DNA of 64,000 nucleotides from Daphnia pulex (taxonomy: Eukaryota; Arthropoda; Branchiopoda; Diplostraca; Daphniidae). The notes beneath the pieces were generated by a model, which was given only the letters and a program-made list of their open reading frames with translations, was not told the DNA's origin and did not search any database. Shown in pieces: positions 44,849-57,638 of the stretch (position 1 is its first letter; each line of letters starts with the position of its first letter). Location of the stretch: the NCBI RefSeq assembly GCF_021134715.1, contig NC_060026.1:15119001-15183000 (forward strand), read 5' to 3'. The translations under genes were made by a program, and so were the position numbers.

Positions 44849-47800
44849 ATGGCTGGTAAAAATACTGTCGAACAATGCTCCGTCGGAATACATTGCAATT
44901 CTCCCTGTTTTCTATCAAGATATGTAAAACAAAATTTTGATTTACATAAAATAGATAATTTAGACGAAGAAATTCGTCAAACAATTAATTTTAGAACTAA
45001 CATGAAACTCATTCCATCTATTTGTGATCATCACAAATCAACCTACACAAATCGATTTACATCGTTCAAACATAGTAAGAAATGTGACAACCCCTTTGCT
45101 ACTCATATACAATCAAAACGACCATTAGGGGGATGCACAGTAAATCTTGTGTCATGTTTAAAAGTGTCTTCAACATCCAAACTTCATTTTTACCCGGGGC
45201 AACGTTTGTGTGTTAATTGCGATAATCAGTTACATAGACTTGTTCTAAACAACGACGATGAAAAACAATTACTCAATCCTGAAGATACTCAAAATATTGA
45301 TAGTACAACTCAGGTATTCTGTCATATTTTCTTTTAATTATAGCTTATATAACAAACATAAACTTTTTATAAATAATATCATATTGTTTTTACCGTATCT
45401 GATTGAATAATTATAATTATTACAATAAATAGGATACTAGTTCAACTACAAAAACTTCAAGTGAAGTAACATCAAAAAAAGGAAAACAAATTGAACAGGT
45501 AAATATACGACATAACATATTCTATTATATTTCCGTTTAAACAAATACTAAAATACCAAAAAGTTCAATATAAAACTTAAAAATTTCTAAAAATAATAAC
45601 CACCTAGCGATAAAAAACACAACTACATTTTATTCTCTTTTATAGCCAATTTGGATGATGCATTTACATACAAATAAGAGAAATTTGCGCGCGACACACT
45701 AAATTTTGAACATTATTTTAAATCACATTAGTAAAAAAAACTCACATGCATTTAACTTAGACCAATGTTCATTAAACAGCATTAAATTTTTATTTTATCG
45801 CTTGAACTTTTTTTTAAACAATACGATGAACAAAATTACGGAAAATTAGCAGATAGCATGCAAGTGAGCACCTTGCATTAGCAACTTGCGCACTCAGTTA
45901 CGCTCAATATAGAGAAAAAATTCAATATTATTATATTCTCTTAGATAGCCGCCTGCGAAGGGTTGTCCACTCAAAATGTCGACGATGCATCACAGGTAAT
46001 CACATAATTTTAATTTTACATAAAAAACACTTATTATATTGTAACGTATTGAATGGATAGGTCTTTTGGCTATTTCCGCTGAATACGTTACATTGATAAC
46101 AGCAATCTATCCGTCTAGCATGCTTTTGTGTTTTCTTTTTCATCTTGCTATGTTTTCTTATTGTGTTTACAAATTCACGTCAGGTGCGGTCTCCAATTTA
46201 TTGGATGTAAAAATCACAGCCATCGACGTTTGTACCTTTTGACTCTAGAACCCCCGTGTGGTTATTCCGAATGCACAAGATCTACCAATTCTTGGGAACA
46301 TTCGAAGACACTGTTGAAAGGTTTAGCGTCCGTACCCGGAACACGGCGTGGATCTTGCAGTGGGATAGGGATTGACTGACGTGTAATTATTGGCTTTCAA
46401 TAAATTACGTACGAGTCAATCGTCACTTTCTTTTGACTATGTTAAATTGAAAGCAGACCATATTTTCCCTCCAATTCGTATATCGGGGTAAAGTGCACCA
46501 CACGTTGTATTGCAGTTTTGTTTCCGTCAAAGCTGCTCTGCCATTTTTATATTTTCCCTCCCATTCGTATGTCGGAATAAAGTGCACCACACCTTGTATT
46601 GCAGTTTTGTTTCCGCCAAAACTGCTCTGCCATTTTTTTATATATGTTCTATAGAGCAGTTGTTTTACCAATTTCTCTGTCATTTTTTAAGTTATATGGA
46701 GCAGTTGTTTTGTTTTTCTTAATATTACGAATATCGTATTTTTAAACTTCGATCAACAAACAGTTATAACCTTTAAATTAATAGGTTTGTAGTTCAACTA
46801 CGAAAAATTCAAATGAAGCAATATCAAAAAAAGGGAAACAAATTCAACAGGTAAATAACCATAACCATAACAAACATACTATATTTTCATTTAAAGAATT
46901 TCACCATGTTTAACATTTAACTTTTTGAATTTCACAGAAAATACCATTATCCGTAGAAAATAAAACTCATGAATCAAAGTTGAAAACTGGAAAACCATTT
47001 CAACAAGTAATTATATTTATTTTTACATAAACTACAATCTATTAATAAATAACTCCATTTTTTACAGCAATCCAAGATTGGCATTCAACCAACAATGAAA
47101 ACTCGATCTACAATTGAAAACCCAGTTCCGTCTTGCAGTCATCACGAACTTCAAGACATCCATATGACTGAAGTATAAATGAATATAAATAAAGAATACA
47201 TAAATAAAAAGTCACTTAATTAAGTTGATTCATTTTTTAAATACATAAATCAATAATTATTTAAATATAATTTTCATTACAGATTTCACATTCGGATACT
47301 CCTTCAATAAGACAAACCAATATTCGTTCAAGAACTACAGTAAGTAACAAATGAAATCTACATAAACACTTGCTGAGTGAAAATAATGTTTACTATTTAA
47401 AGAAACGCCATCTAGCAATAATTTTCTCAATTCTTTATGTATTGATAACTAAATAAATAATTCAAAAACTATAATATCTATAAATAGCGTAACATTATTA
47501 AATTCTACATTGAGTTTTCGAACTCGAAGTAATTTTACAACAACTTAATCACGAATGAATACTTCTTTAAAAAAATTAAATTGATGTCTACTACGATCAA
47601 ATTTATTCTAACCCACAACTATATGCCATCTAGCGATAAATTTCCAAATTCTTTATGTTGATAAATCATTTTAATTGAAATTCATAAAACATTATAATTT
47701 CATTTATGAATAACGCAGAAAAATTGAAATAATCATAAAATGTTTATCACATTCACATTTAATAATCATTCATCTTAAAAAAAATTGAAATAAACTCTCT

Positions 47801-50800
47801 TTGATCAAATTTATTCTTGCCACTACATTTACGCCATCTAGCGATAATTTTGTAATTTTATGTTGATAAATATTTATGTAAAAATTTTCAAATATACCAC
47901 AATTTATCATTAAATGGCGTATAACATATATTTAAAAGGGTAATAATCATAAAATGTTTATCACATTTAATAATCATTAATCTGAAAACAAATGGAAATC
48001 GATTCACTTTGAAAAAATTTATTCTTATCACTAAATTAACGCCATCTAGCGATAATTTTGTAATTTTATGTTGATAAATATTTATGTAAACATTTTCAAA
48101 TATACCACAATTTATCATTAAATGGCGTATAACATATATTTAAAAGGCTAATAATCATAAAATGTTTATCACATTTAATAATCATTAATCTGAAAACAAA
48201 TTAAAATCGATTCACTTTGACAAAATTTATTCTTACCACTACATTTACGCCATCTAGCGATAATTTGTAATTTTATGTTGATAAATATTTATGTAAACAT
48301 TTTCAAATATACCACAATTTATCATTAAATGGCGTATAACATATATTTAAAAGGCTAATAATCATAAAATGTTTATCACATTTAATAATCATTAATCTGA
48401 AAACAAATTGAAATCGATTCACTTTGACAAAATTTATTCTTATCACTAAATTAACGCCATCTAGCGATAATTTTGTAATTTTATGTTTATAAATATTTGT
48501 GTCAAAATTTTCAAATATACTACAATTTATCATTACATGACATATAATTGATTTTTAATTCAAAATTTGGTTTCTCGGACTACAAATAATGTCAAAAACA
48601 ATTGTCATGAAAAAAACTCGTTTCAAAATCATCCAATAAGTGTACACCATCTACCGATAGCTTTAAAAACAACTTTCAAACATATAACTATATTTCATTT
48701 AAAATTAAGCTTAAGATTTACCAACACTGTTGAGTCAAATTGAACTCATGAAAAACTACATTGTGTAATTAGTTTTTGAAGTTAAGTTTGAAGTTCCATC
48801 ACCAATATATATTTCAATCACAAAAATACAACAGTAATGACACATTGGACATAAATTTTTAAAGAAATAAAGACATATTAACAATAACAGAATCATTACA
48901 TTGGTCAATCTAAACAAATAATAATACATTTATTTTCTTCCATTCATTAGTTACCCAAAGCAGCAACAACAAATCCAACTCCGAGCGTCACACAGCATCC
49001 ACTACAAGAAGAACCAGAAACAAATCAGCACACCAGCACAGCACTCAACACGAAACAACATGACCAAAAAGAAAAGAAAAAAGAATATCAGCGCAGATAT
49101 TTAGCCAAAGTAAAAATACAAAAACAAGGAGCCGTTCATTATAACGCTCAACAAGAGCTGCTCTCCACACACATGAAGCATGCTCCTTCCGTTGAGCAAA
49201 TGGAAAATGCAGAAACAAATATCGTGGCAGCCCTGATGAATCTCGTAACCAACACTGGACTCGGCCGCTTTCCTGAAATCACCACGTTAATGGACAACTG
49301 GCAAGCTGCTGCCAATCTGGATCCAAACGCACCTCGTCCAACCATAATTTCCAACATCATCAACGAAGTAAACCAAAACGTCACCGAAGACGACATGAGT
49401 CGCATCGTCGAAGAGTTCTTGCAATCATGGAACATCGAAGCTAAACTATTTGCTTGCGCCAGCTGTGGAATGAAAGCTTTCGAAATGGGAGCCGATCAAG
49501 CACATTCCGTACCCATCGATCAACTGAGCAGTTTACTTATGTCCGATACCGACATGGAGGAATTACTCAGCATCCCATTGAAATTCAGGTACACTCACAT
49601 TACATTACAGACTTATCATCTTCTTAAACATAATATACAAATTTGAATTATTAGACCCATGGTTAGTTACTACCAATCAACGAGCAACAATCATTATTAC
49701 CACCTGCACCGTGAGTTCGTCACAACCCAAGCAACAGCTTCATCCGACGGACAAGATACAGAACACGCTACCCTGTGTTTGCCTTGCTATGAAGCAGCGA
49801 TTCACGATAGAAAAATCCCCATCTTATCTCTCGCTGCAGGAGTCGATTTCGGAAACGCCGATCGCATTTTTTTGCCAACCCTGACATTGGCTGAAGAATA
49901 CGTGATTGCTACTGCAAGATTGTTTATCTTAATCATTAAACTATCCGGTTACCAACACGGAGAACGCCAGAGTGGCAAACTGGGACACGCAATAGTCTTT
50001 CCCCAATACGGCCCGCAGCTCGAAACAGAAATTCGCAAAGCTCGCATTCAACGACACACGGGGATCTTCCCATGCTTAGACAATATTTACGACACGATAA
50101 GCATCGCTTTCGTAGGGTCAGATTTACAGTGGGCGGCAATGGCGGTTAACAAGTCACATCGCGCATTTAAACCCATTCGTGTTCGCTCCGCCGTCATCTA
50201 CATGTGGTTGGCGGCTTTAAAAGCTTGCAATTCAAGATACCGAGACATCACCATCGACGACTCGGAAGAGATGACCGCCACTCTGGAAAGCATCCCAAAT
50301 CAATTAATCCAAAAAGCCACGGTTGTTGGCGATAAATGCGAAATCGAAATCGATCGACTCGTTCATGAACAAATTCCACAGCCTGTGAACGACGACGACC
50401 AGGACAAACTCATCGAGGAGAATCCAACTGGCTACCCGATGTCCTTCCTGACAAGATCCGGTGACCCGAAAACAAACAACACTTCGGCGACAGCCATAGC
50501 ATTTCAAAGTAATTTTCACGTGATTTGTTTCTTTTTCACACACGAACACTGTATAACCAAAAGTTTTTTCCTCATAACACTCAGGTATCGCCGCGTCCAT
50601 AGGAGAATCAAACAACCCTCAAGGCGACCAAGCTACAGCGCACGAAATTTCCACCGATTCCCCTCCGGAAGAATTATTAGAAGCAGAGCCAAACTGCATC
50701 GACATCGAACAAAGTGCGGAACCTATCAACGAATTTGAAGAAAACCATCATCTTCTTTATTCGGCGTTCCCTCACCTCTTTCCTTTGGGAAAAGGACTTA

Positions 50801-53800
50801 GAAGAACGAACAGCGTCCCCCAAAAAGATGTCTACCACATGGAGAATCAATGGAGTGGCAAGTTTGCCAAATGCTTGCGTTTTCAGTTTCTACTGTTTGA
50901 TCAAATGCAACGACACTCTGCAGCTCGAGCCGTCAAAGCCAGCGTGCTTTCAAACACGGTGTCCATGACAAAATTCAGCGAGATGATTGCAAACCCAGCA
51001 TTCATCGGGCAACTGGAACACGCCAAAAACCATCCCAACACGACCGAAGCCAAAGCTCTTCTGGCCAAAATGACACCACACATCTCTTTGGTCAACCGCA
51101 AAGTTCCGTACAGTGCGGCAGAAAGAAAAGCGGCCGTCGGACATCTAATGAATATGGTGCGCTATTACGGGCCCCCCACAATTTTCAACACCATCTCCCA
51201 AGACGACATCCACGGATTGCTCAACATTCGTTTAACTTTAAACATGAGAAACAATGCCACTTTCCCAGCTACTGAAGACGGATTTGCCGAAGCCCTCCGC
51301 CAACAACAAACTGAGTTTCACTCAATCCCCATTCATCCGTCCGCTCTCAGAATCCTTCTGGCAGAGGGACCCGCTTTTGCGGCAAATATGTACTACAAGA
51401 ATTCCAACAGCGTCTTTAACCACCTATTCGGGACACCTCCAGACAGTGAGGGCAAAAAGAAGACTGTACCCCTTGCCCATCGCAAAGCGGGCATTTTTGG
51501 AACACCGATTGCCGCTTTCGGATGCACAGAAGAGCAGAGCCGTGGATCACTCCACATGCACAGCCTCTTTTGGGGAGGACTCACTCCGATGATGCTGCAA
51601 GCAGTTGGGGGAATTCCAATTCTAGCAAGACACATCGCCAGCGCCATCAATCGTACCGTCATGGCTCAACTTCAACCGGAGATTCACGTCCGTCATCTCC
51701 TGCGTGATTTCCACAACGAATCTCCGGCTCACGCAGCCCTATTCAAATGCAACAACCCCGTCACCGAAAAGAGGAAATTCATCCAAGATTTCCAACGCAC
51801 CGTGGACTTGAGCAACGTGCACGTTCACGGTCCGTCGTGCTACCACACCAGAACGGGTGAAGTGTGTTGCCGATTCGGCAAGCCAACGCACTTGAGAGAG
51901 GAAACGGGCGTCGAACAAATCGTGGCAATCAAAGCCGACCCCAAGAAGCCAGACATTTCTTTCGAGGTCTTGCCCGCCATTCAACCACCAGCCGAAGCCA
52001 CCACCACCAAGCGAAATTATTCCAACATTCCAGTAGCAATACGTGACAACCGAATGATCATGTATTACTTAAAACGACCCGCCATCGCGCCCATCGCTTC
52101 GGATTCCACGCCACTCACCGATCCACCAACCGCCACACTAACACTTCCTGCAGACCTACAACAGCAGTTCGACACCCTGACCACGGAACAGCAAGAAAAA
52201 GTCAATCGAGCTCTGATCGCGAGGAACGGACTGGTGGTAGATTACAGTCCCGTTCAATCAGCGGTCGTTGGATGCAACACCAACGCCAGTCTACTTGGAA
52301 GCGACGCTCAAACCAAAGCCGCCCTCTGCTACGTTTTGAAATACGTCACTAAACCACCGGCCGAATTAGCTCACACGCTGTCCCTTCTCCACCACGCACG
52401 ACGAACCATCGAACTCCATCCCTCCAGAGCGACAGATACCGGAACCGTCATTCGCACAGGGATGCACTATCTCAACCGAATCGTCAATCAACTAAGTGGA
52501 GCCATCGAAATATCGGCTCCGATGGCAGCTGTAGCCATTCAAGGAATGCCAGCCGAATTGTGCTCCGACACTTTCTGGGTGGCTTACGTCACAGCCGCCA
52601 TAGCATACGCTAAACACCATCGCGAGACCTCGCCCACTAGCACGGGAGACAACCTCGACGAATTCGACGATGTAGACACCAACGATTCTGACATGGAAGA
52701 AGAGAACGACGAAACCAACAGCGACGAAGACATCATCAGCGATGACGAAGAAAGCAACACCAACATCGAAGACATCAACGATTTGAATCATCATTCTGAT
52801 CACGAAGAAACAGTGGTGATTCACAACGTGAATGCCGATCTCACGCAGGATGAGTTTTTCAACAAAACCGAACCATTGGTCCTCTCCCCCGAAGACAAAA
52901 CCAGACTCGCGACTCAATCGGACGAAAACATCGTCTCTACAGCAAATATCTACGTCAGCGACAAGAAAATAGTAGCCGTTCCTCAACATATACACTACGC
53001 CTACCGAGGTGGCGAATTGCATTTGTTGAGTCTATACGAGTACGTGGCTCTCATTGACGTCATTCCAAAACACTGGAAAAAGCAACCAATGGATCAAAAC
53101 AGCGAGGAACCGGACACAGCAAGAGGGCGAGTAGCGAATAAGACGTTCGAATTCCTCATAGGCCATCCCCTTCACGGTAAATATACACTTGCTTGAATTT
53201 CACAAAAATTCCAAACTCTGCACTAATCGACTTTTCATTCTTTTATGTTCATATCATTATAAAATACAGGGACTCACGTCCAAAGGATCCGATCGAAAAC
53301 AAAAATTCCTGTTTTAGTAGGATCACCACCAGCTCCACCAACAGCAAAACCCAGACAACGCACCGCCGCGTGGACGTCCCAAGCACGAAAATTCGCCGAT
53401 TATATCCTAACGCTGTACCGCCCTTGGCAAGTTGAAACCGCTGATAAAAGTACATTACCAGGACCAACATTATGGAACGATCTGTGCCAGTACATGCACA
53501 CCCTAGAACACGGACACAATCAAGAGGGTCCATCGTTCCTAAATCGCATTCGTTCCAAATGGATCACCAACGCAGCCCACGGACTTCGCATTTCCGGCGA
53601 AGATAGAACAGCGGCCAGCAAGCATCGTTGCCAGTGCGCCAAGCAATGGAACAAAAAAGACGGAAGCGAGTCTCTACGATCGACGCTCGAACCTCCAGAA
53701 GGATCGACACTTCTTTCAAACGACATTCGAATCCAAGAAACCATGGCGGCAACGGCGGCTCAAGAAAACATCAACATCTTGCGCGAGAGAGCTTCGGCCG

Positions 53801-56230
53801 ACGACCTGTTGGAGAGAGCCAATCACTCACACTTGGAATACTACCAAGCCACCGCGTTGGCTCTGCGACGCCTCTTCCAGCCGCAAGAACATCAGCGAGC
53901 GACGCCGCAAACACCCACCTCGGCCAATCACATGCTGCGATCGGACAACGACGACAGCAACCTCCACGGTATTTTAGCCCGATTGCGAGCCGACATCATT
54001 CACCCACCATCTACCGACGGAAATGACGACACCGTCGTTCCCGGACTTTGGACCACCAACCAACACCTCCCTCAAGGTACCCGACTGTCCGACAAACTCA
54101 ATGTTTCTCAAAAAGCCATATGGAATCTGGCCAACGCTTACTTCGAGGAATTCCGGCGCTTCAAAGATGGACAAGGGCCGAAACCGAAACCCTTCCATCT
54201 ACTCGTGCACGGAGGACCCGGCACTGGAAAGTCATTCCTTGCCGAGTGCATTCAAGAAGCAGCTGCAGCGCTGCAGTTCACGATGGCCTGCGTCGCTCCC
54301 ACTGGCATCGCGGCCAGCAATCTACCAAATGGAAGAACGATGCATAACTTCGCTTCGATTCCAATTTTTCACGACAGTCGGAGCTTTCTGCCGAAACTGA
54401 ACGCCATGAAATTGGCCAACATTCAAGAGCGAGCGCAACATGAAACAATGGTGTGCAAAATCATCGACGAGATTTCCTTCGTCGGACCAGAACTCTTCGC
54501 CCAAGATGACTGTCGCATGCAACAAATGATGGGCGACAACCATCCTTTCGGCGGCGTAGCCATGATCATCATGGGAGATTTTAACCAGCTACCACCAGTA
54601 GCACCAGCCGAATCGTTGTACGCCGCCCTTCTAAAGTACGTCAGCACTCAAGCTCCCACAAATCCTCACACTGCATCGACCGGGCCAAGCACGCGAGGCG
54701 CTCAATTGTTCAGCCAATTCCGCAAAATTGAATTGACTCAACAAATGCGAGCGCAAAACGATCAAGAACACATCGAGTTTCTCAAAAAACTCAGATCCGC
54801 ATCCAGCGATCCTAAAACAAGATCGATGGACACCATCAATCATTTGAAAGTCATTACCAGAAATGATATTGCGCAAGACCCAACTTGGATGAAGGCCCCT
54901 ATCGTGGTAACCAGCAACGAAGAGCGCTACCGCATCAACGAACACCAATTGCTGATGCTGGCACAACAGCAAAATTGTCCAAGACTCGTCTGGTTTCAAC
55001 CCATCATCGGCATCGTTGCCAACGGCTTGAACCAGACTCAAACGAACTACCTCTACGCCACGTCACCACAGTTCAAAGGTATCTTTGTGACCGGCGCTCC
55101 TGGTTTCCTGATGTCCAACATTAACCCCAGGAGAGGACTTACCAACGGGACTCCGGTCACCTTTCACTCCTTAGTGCTCGATCCCAGAGAAGATCGCCAA
55201 CGACTCGTGGCCGCCATCACCGAAGGTAACAACGACGACGTCATTCTACAATACAATCCCACGCAGGTCTTGGTCAAAATCACCCACGCCGATCCCAACG
55301 ACTTCATCGGTCTCACCGCAGTAGAAGGAGAAGCCGTCATCCCTCTGTCGCAAACACACACCAGCAAACCATTCGCTATCACCGTCCTGGGGAAACTCAA
55401 CAAAATCAAACTGCAAACAATTTCACACGGCGTTGACTGGGGATTTTCCGTCACTCTCCATAAGATACAAGGCCAAACCTGCTCCAAATTAATCGTCGAC
55501 CTCAATCATAGACCCTTCATGCCGCAAATCACTTTCCCAGGATTCTACGTGGCTGTCTCTCGCGTTCGACGAGCTCAAGATCTCCGCATCATGCCTCTTC
55601 AACCCAGTAGCTACAATTTAAAGTTCCTCAACGGGCTACAACCATCCAAAAAACTCATCACTTGGATGAAAGGTTACAATGCGCACGGAGATTGGGATGC
55701 CAGACTCATCCCATCTGAATTGCTCGACACGCCGCTGACTACTAAACGCAAAAAAAAGGATACACCAACAACAAGTATTTCAAACTGCCGAATCAATTTA
55801 TAATAACTTTATAACAAATGAATTGTTTTTCCCTTTTTTTACAGAACCTCCCTCAAAAAGCACCAAAACTAAAAAGGCGCCAGCACCACCGAAAAAAATG
55901 AAAACGCACGACACAATCAACGTAGGCGCCTCTACTTCCAGTCAACCAACAGCCCCATTACCGCACACTTCTACCTCGTCTTCAATTGAAATGGAATTTC
56001 CTACCCTGAGATGTGAAACAATTTCAGAAATCAACGAAGACAATACTTCCCTTTCTCAAGTCATCATCACTAGACCTATTGCACGCAGCGAATCGTCTAC
56101 AACTTCATCATCATCGTCACTTTACAGTACATTCAACATCAGACATCTGTCTTCAGTAGAATGTCTATTTCTCTTTATGTTCATTCTATGTATTCTGAGT
56201 ATCATTGGAATGGTAATCTACTTCAACTAA
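44849..56230 (+). CDS. Helitron Rep-helicase with C-terminal membrane anchor
   Basis: Rolling-circle transposase. Twelve exons join in phase without a stop to 2,617 aa: 44849-45313, 45433-45498, 45945-45995, 46785-46850, 46938-47006, 47068-47172, 47283-47339, 48951-49588, 49655-50508, 50585-53176, 53270-55774 and 55845-56230 (TAA). Exon 1 is Cys/His-rich, zinc-binding-like. Exons 2-7 are small, polar and lysine-rich. Exon 8 has KKKEYQRRYLAKVK. Exon 10 has FPHLFPLGKG, the Rep metal motif LHMHS (about residue 1114) and catalytic-type YVLKY (1373/1377), then a long acidic stretch. Exon 11 is a Pif1/RecD-like helicase: GGPGTGKS (about 1970), IIDEIS, GDFNQLPPV, FRKIELTQQMRA, HKIQGQT, AVSRVRRAQDL. 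Exon 12 ends in a membrane segment (FLFMFILCILSIIGMVIYF). Coding exons 8-11 are more GC-rich than their flanks. The small 5' exons are the least certain part. Confidence 0.9.
46462..46639. repeat. Two-copy tandem repeat, period 89 bp
   Basis: 46462-46550 and 46551-46639, landmarks ATTTTCCCTCC, AAAGTGCACCACAC and TTGTATTGCAGTTTTGTTTC. Lies in the third intron of the Helitron gene. Confidence 0.85.
47396..48545. repeat. Tandem array, period about 207-210 bp, six units
   Basis: Each unit carries GCCATCTAGC(G/A)ATAA: near 47406, 47624, 47831, 48041, 48248 and 48455. The first two units are diverged; the last four are close copies (ATCATAAAATGTTTATCACA, TTGATAAATATTTATGT). AT-rich, non-coding, in the long intron before exon 8 of the Helitron gene. 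Repeated minus-strand frames of 76 codons inside it are by-products of the repeat. Confidence 0.9.
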
Positions 56231-57496
56231 TAAAATACTGTACTGTACCCATTCAAAACTCATATTAATAACGCTCACTACTGTATGCATTAACAAGTTT
56301 TCGTCACATAAAATAAATCAATAAACCATTTGAAAAACATCACCATGTACGAAACATTCATTGAACCCGAATGTCATCTTATAAAATATAAACTTTTTCA
56401 TCAATCAGATAAAATGAAAAAAGAAAATGCTTCAACTCCATTTTTCATTCCACGTCCATGACCTGATAACTGAAAGAATTCTGTCAACGAATTCACTGAA
56501 GTGACTAAATACAAACATATTTTTTTAAAATGAGGAATGTACATTGACAATGTAACATACAGCAACTCTCCTTATTCCAATCCACTACTTTCCTTCTCAA
56601 TTAAAAAACTTAGAATTTATATACTATAAATGAAATACAAACATTAGCCGCTAGGTGTCACGACGAAAACTATCAATCGCAATTTTCAGTGCCCTATCTA
56701 CTTATCTCTAATGTATCATATCCCCTTACAATAAAAAAAATCTAAGAATCCTAATAAATGACAATAATATTAACCGACCTTCAAAAAACCTTCCAATAAC
56801 AAACCAAAAATTTCTTATTTCAATATATTTCTTCACAATCCATTAAATCGATTCAATCATACCATTCGAGCAAGATTTCAAAAAAAATTTTGTCAATAAA
56901 AATTATTAATTGCCAACACCATCTTCCGCCAAAAAAATACAACAAGCATCAATCATTCAAACCTTTATATCATTCCTATCTCTGCAATTCATTACATAAA
57001 ACATTCCATATTAATGAAAAAAAATAGATTGACTCACCACAGCTTTCATTTAATGTTTATCACATTTCAACATTTCACTTCGATAAAAAAAACAATCTTC
57101 ATTGCTTTCACTTCATTAAATTGTAACACATAATAATTCACACAACATTAGCTAAACGCATCACAATAATTCATATCACTAATCACTATTCATATCTGAC
57201 AAAAAACTCACTTTAAAAAAATTCTTCTCACAAAACTGATGCACCAACTAACAGACAAATATTCAATAGCAGCCAATTTGAAACAACAACTTTCCAACTA
57301 AGAATCTGAATCAACACTGAATATCTGACTAAAAAACATCAAGAAAAAAAGAAAAACACAAGGTTATACTAAGAATAATGTGATATCAACAGTACTAAGA
57401 AAACATCAATCTAAATGAAGAACTAACCAAGGCCACGGACAAAATAACAACCACGAAACACTGGCCCTGCCAAATTTATTTCCTTTCCTCTGATTT
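56231..57496. other. 3' non-coding part of composite element
   Basis: Very AT-rich with no gene. AATAAA-type signals at 56231-56320 could end the Helitron transcript. A CCGCTAGGTGTCA motif lies near 56649. Confidence 0.6.
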
Positions 57497-57638
57497 TATT
57501 CGACACAAGAGGTGCAACAGTGAGGTATAGAATGACAAACAGAGAAAACAATAAAAAAATTAATTTTTAAATTTCCTAATCAAGAAAAAAAACGAAAGGA
57601 GACTTATAAAATCTCGAAGGTGCCACAAAGGGGCTTGA

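Larger units (their letters stand above)
34930..57638 (+). mobile_element. Helitron-like unit 2, 22.7-kb composite
   Basis: Starts with the same TCCCTGAGAG 5' module as unit 1 and ends (about 57497-57638) with the same 3' module as units 1 and 3. Inside, in order: SUV3 pieces, a TGF-beta receptor fragment (minus), a small membrane-protein ORF, an RPA1-like gene, a cathepsin B pseudogene (minus), a signal-peptide/membrane ORF (minus), a foldback MITE, and a complete Helitron Rep-helicase gene. Either this is one giant autonomous Helitron with passengers, or a Helitron and other DNA inserted into a 2.6-kb unit. The shared ends are seen directly; the single-element reading is inference. Confidence 0.6.

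Noticed and set aside
46423-46683. Minus-strand frame with internal repetition
   Set aside because: Explained by the 89-bp tandem repeat at 46462-46639.
47888-48533. Two nearly identical 76-codon minus-strand frames
   Set aside because: They are the same frame in successive units of the 207-210-bp array, not genes.
47396-48545. CRISPR-like periodic repeats
   Set aside because: Units are about 208 bp and fully similar throughout, with no spacer structure; eukaryotic intron context.
50304-50615. Minus-strand frames across 49-56 kb
   Set aside because: Shadows of the Helitron coding exons, which join in phase on the plus strand.
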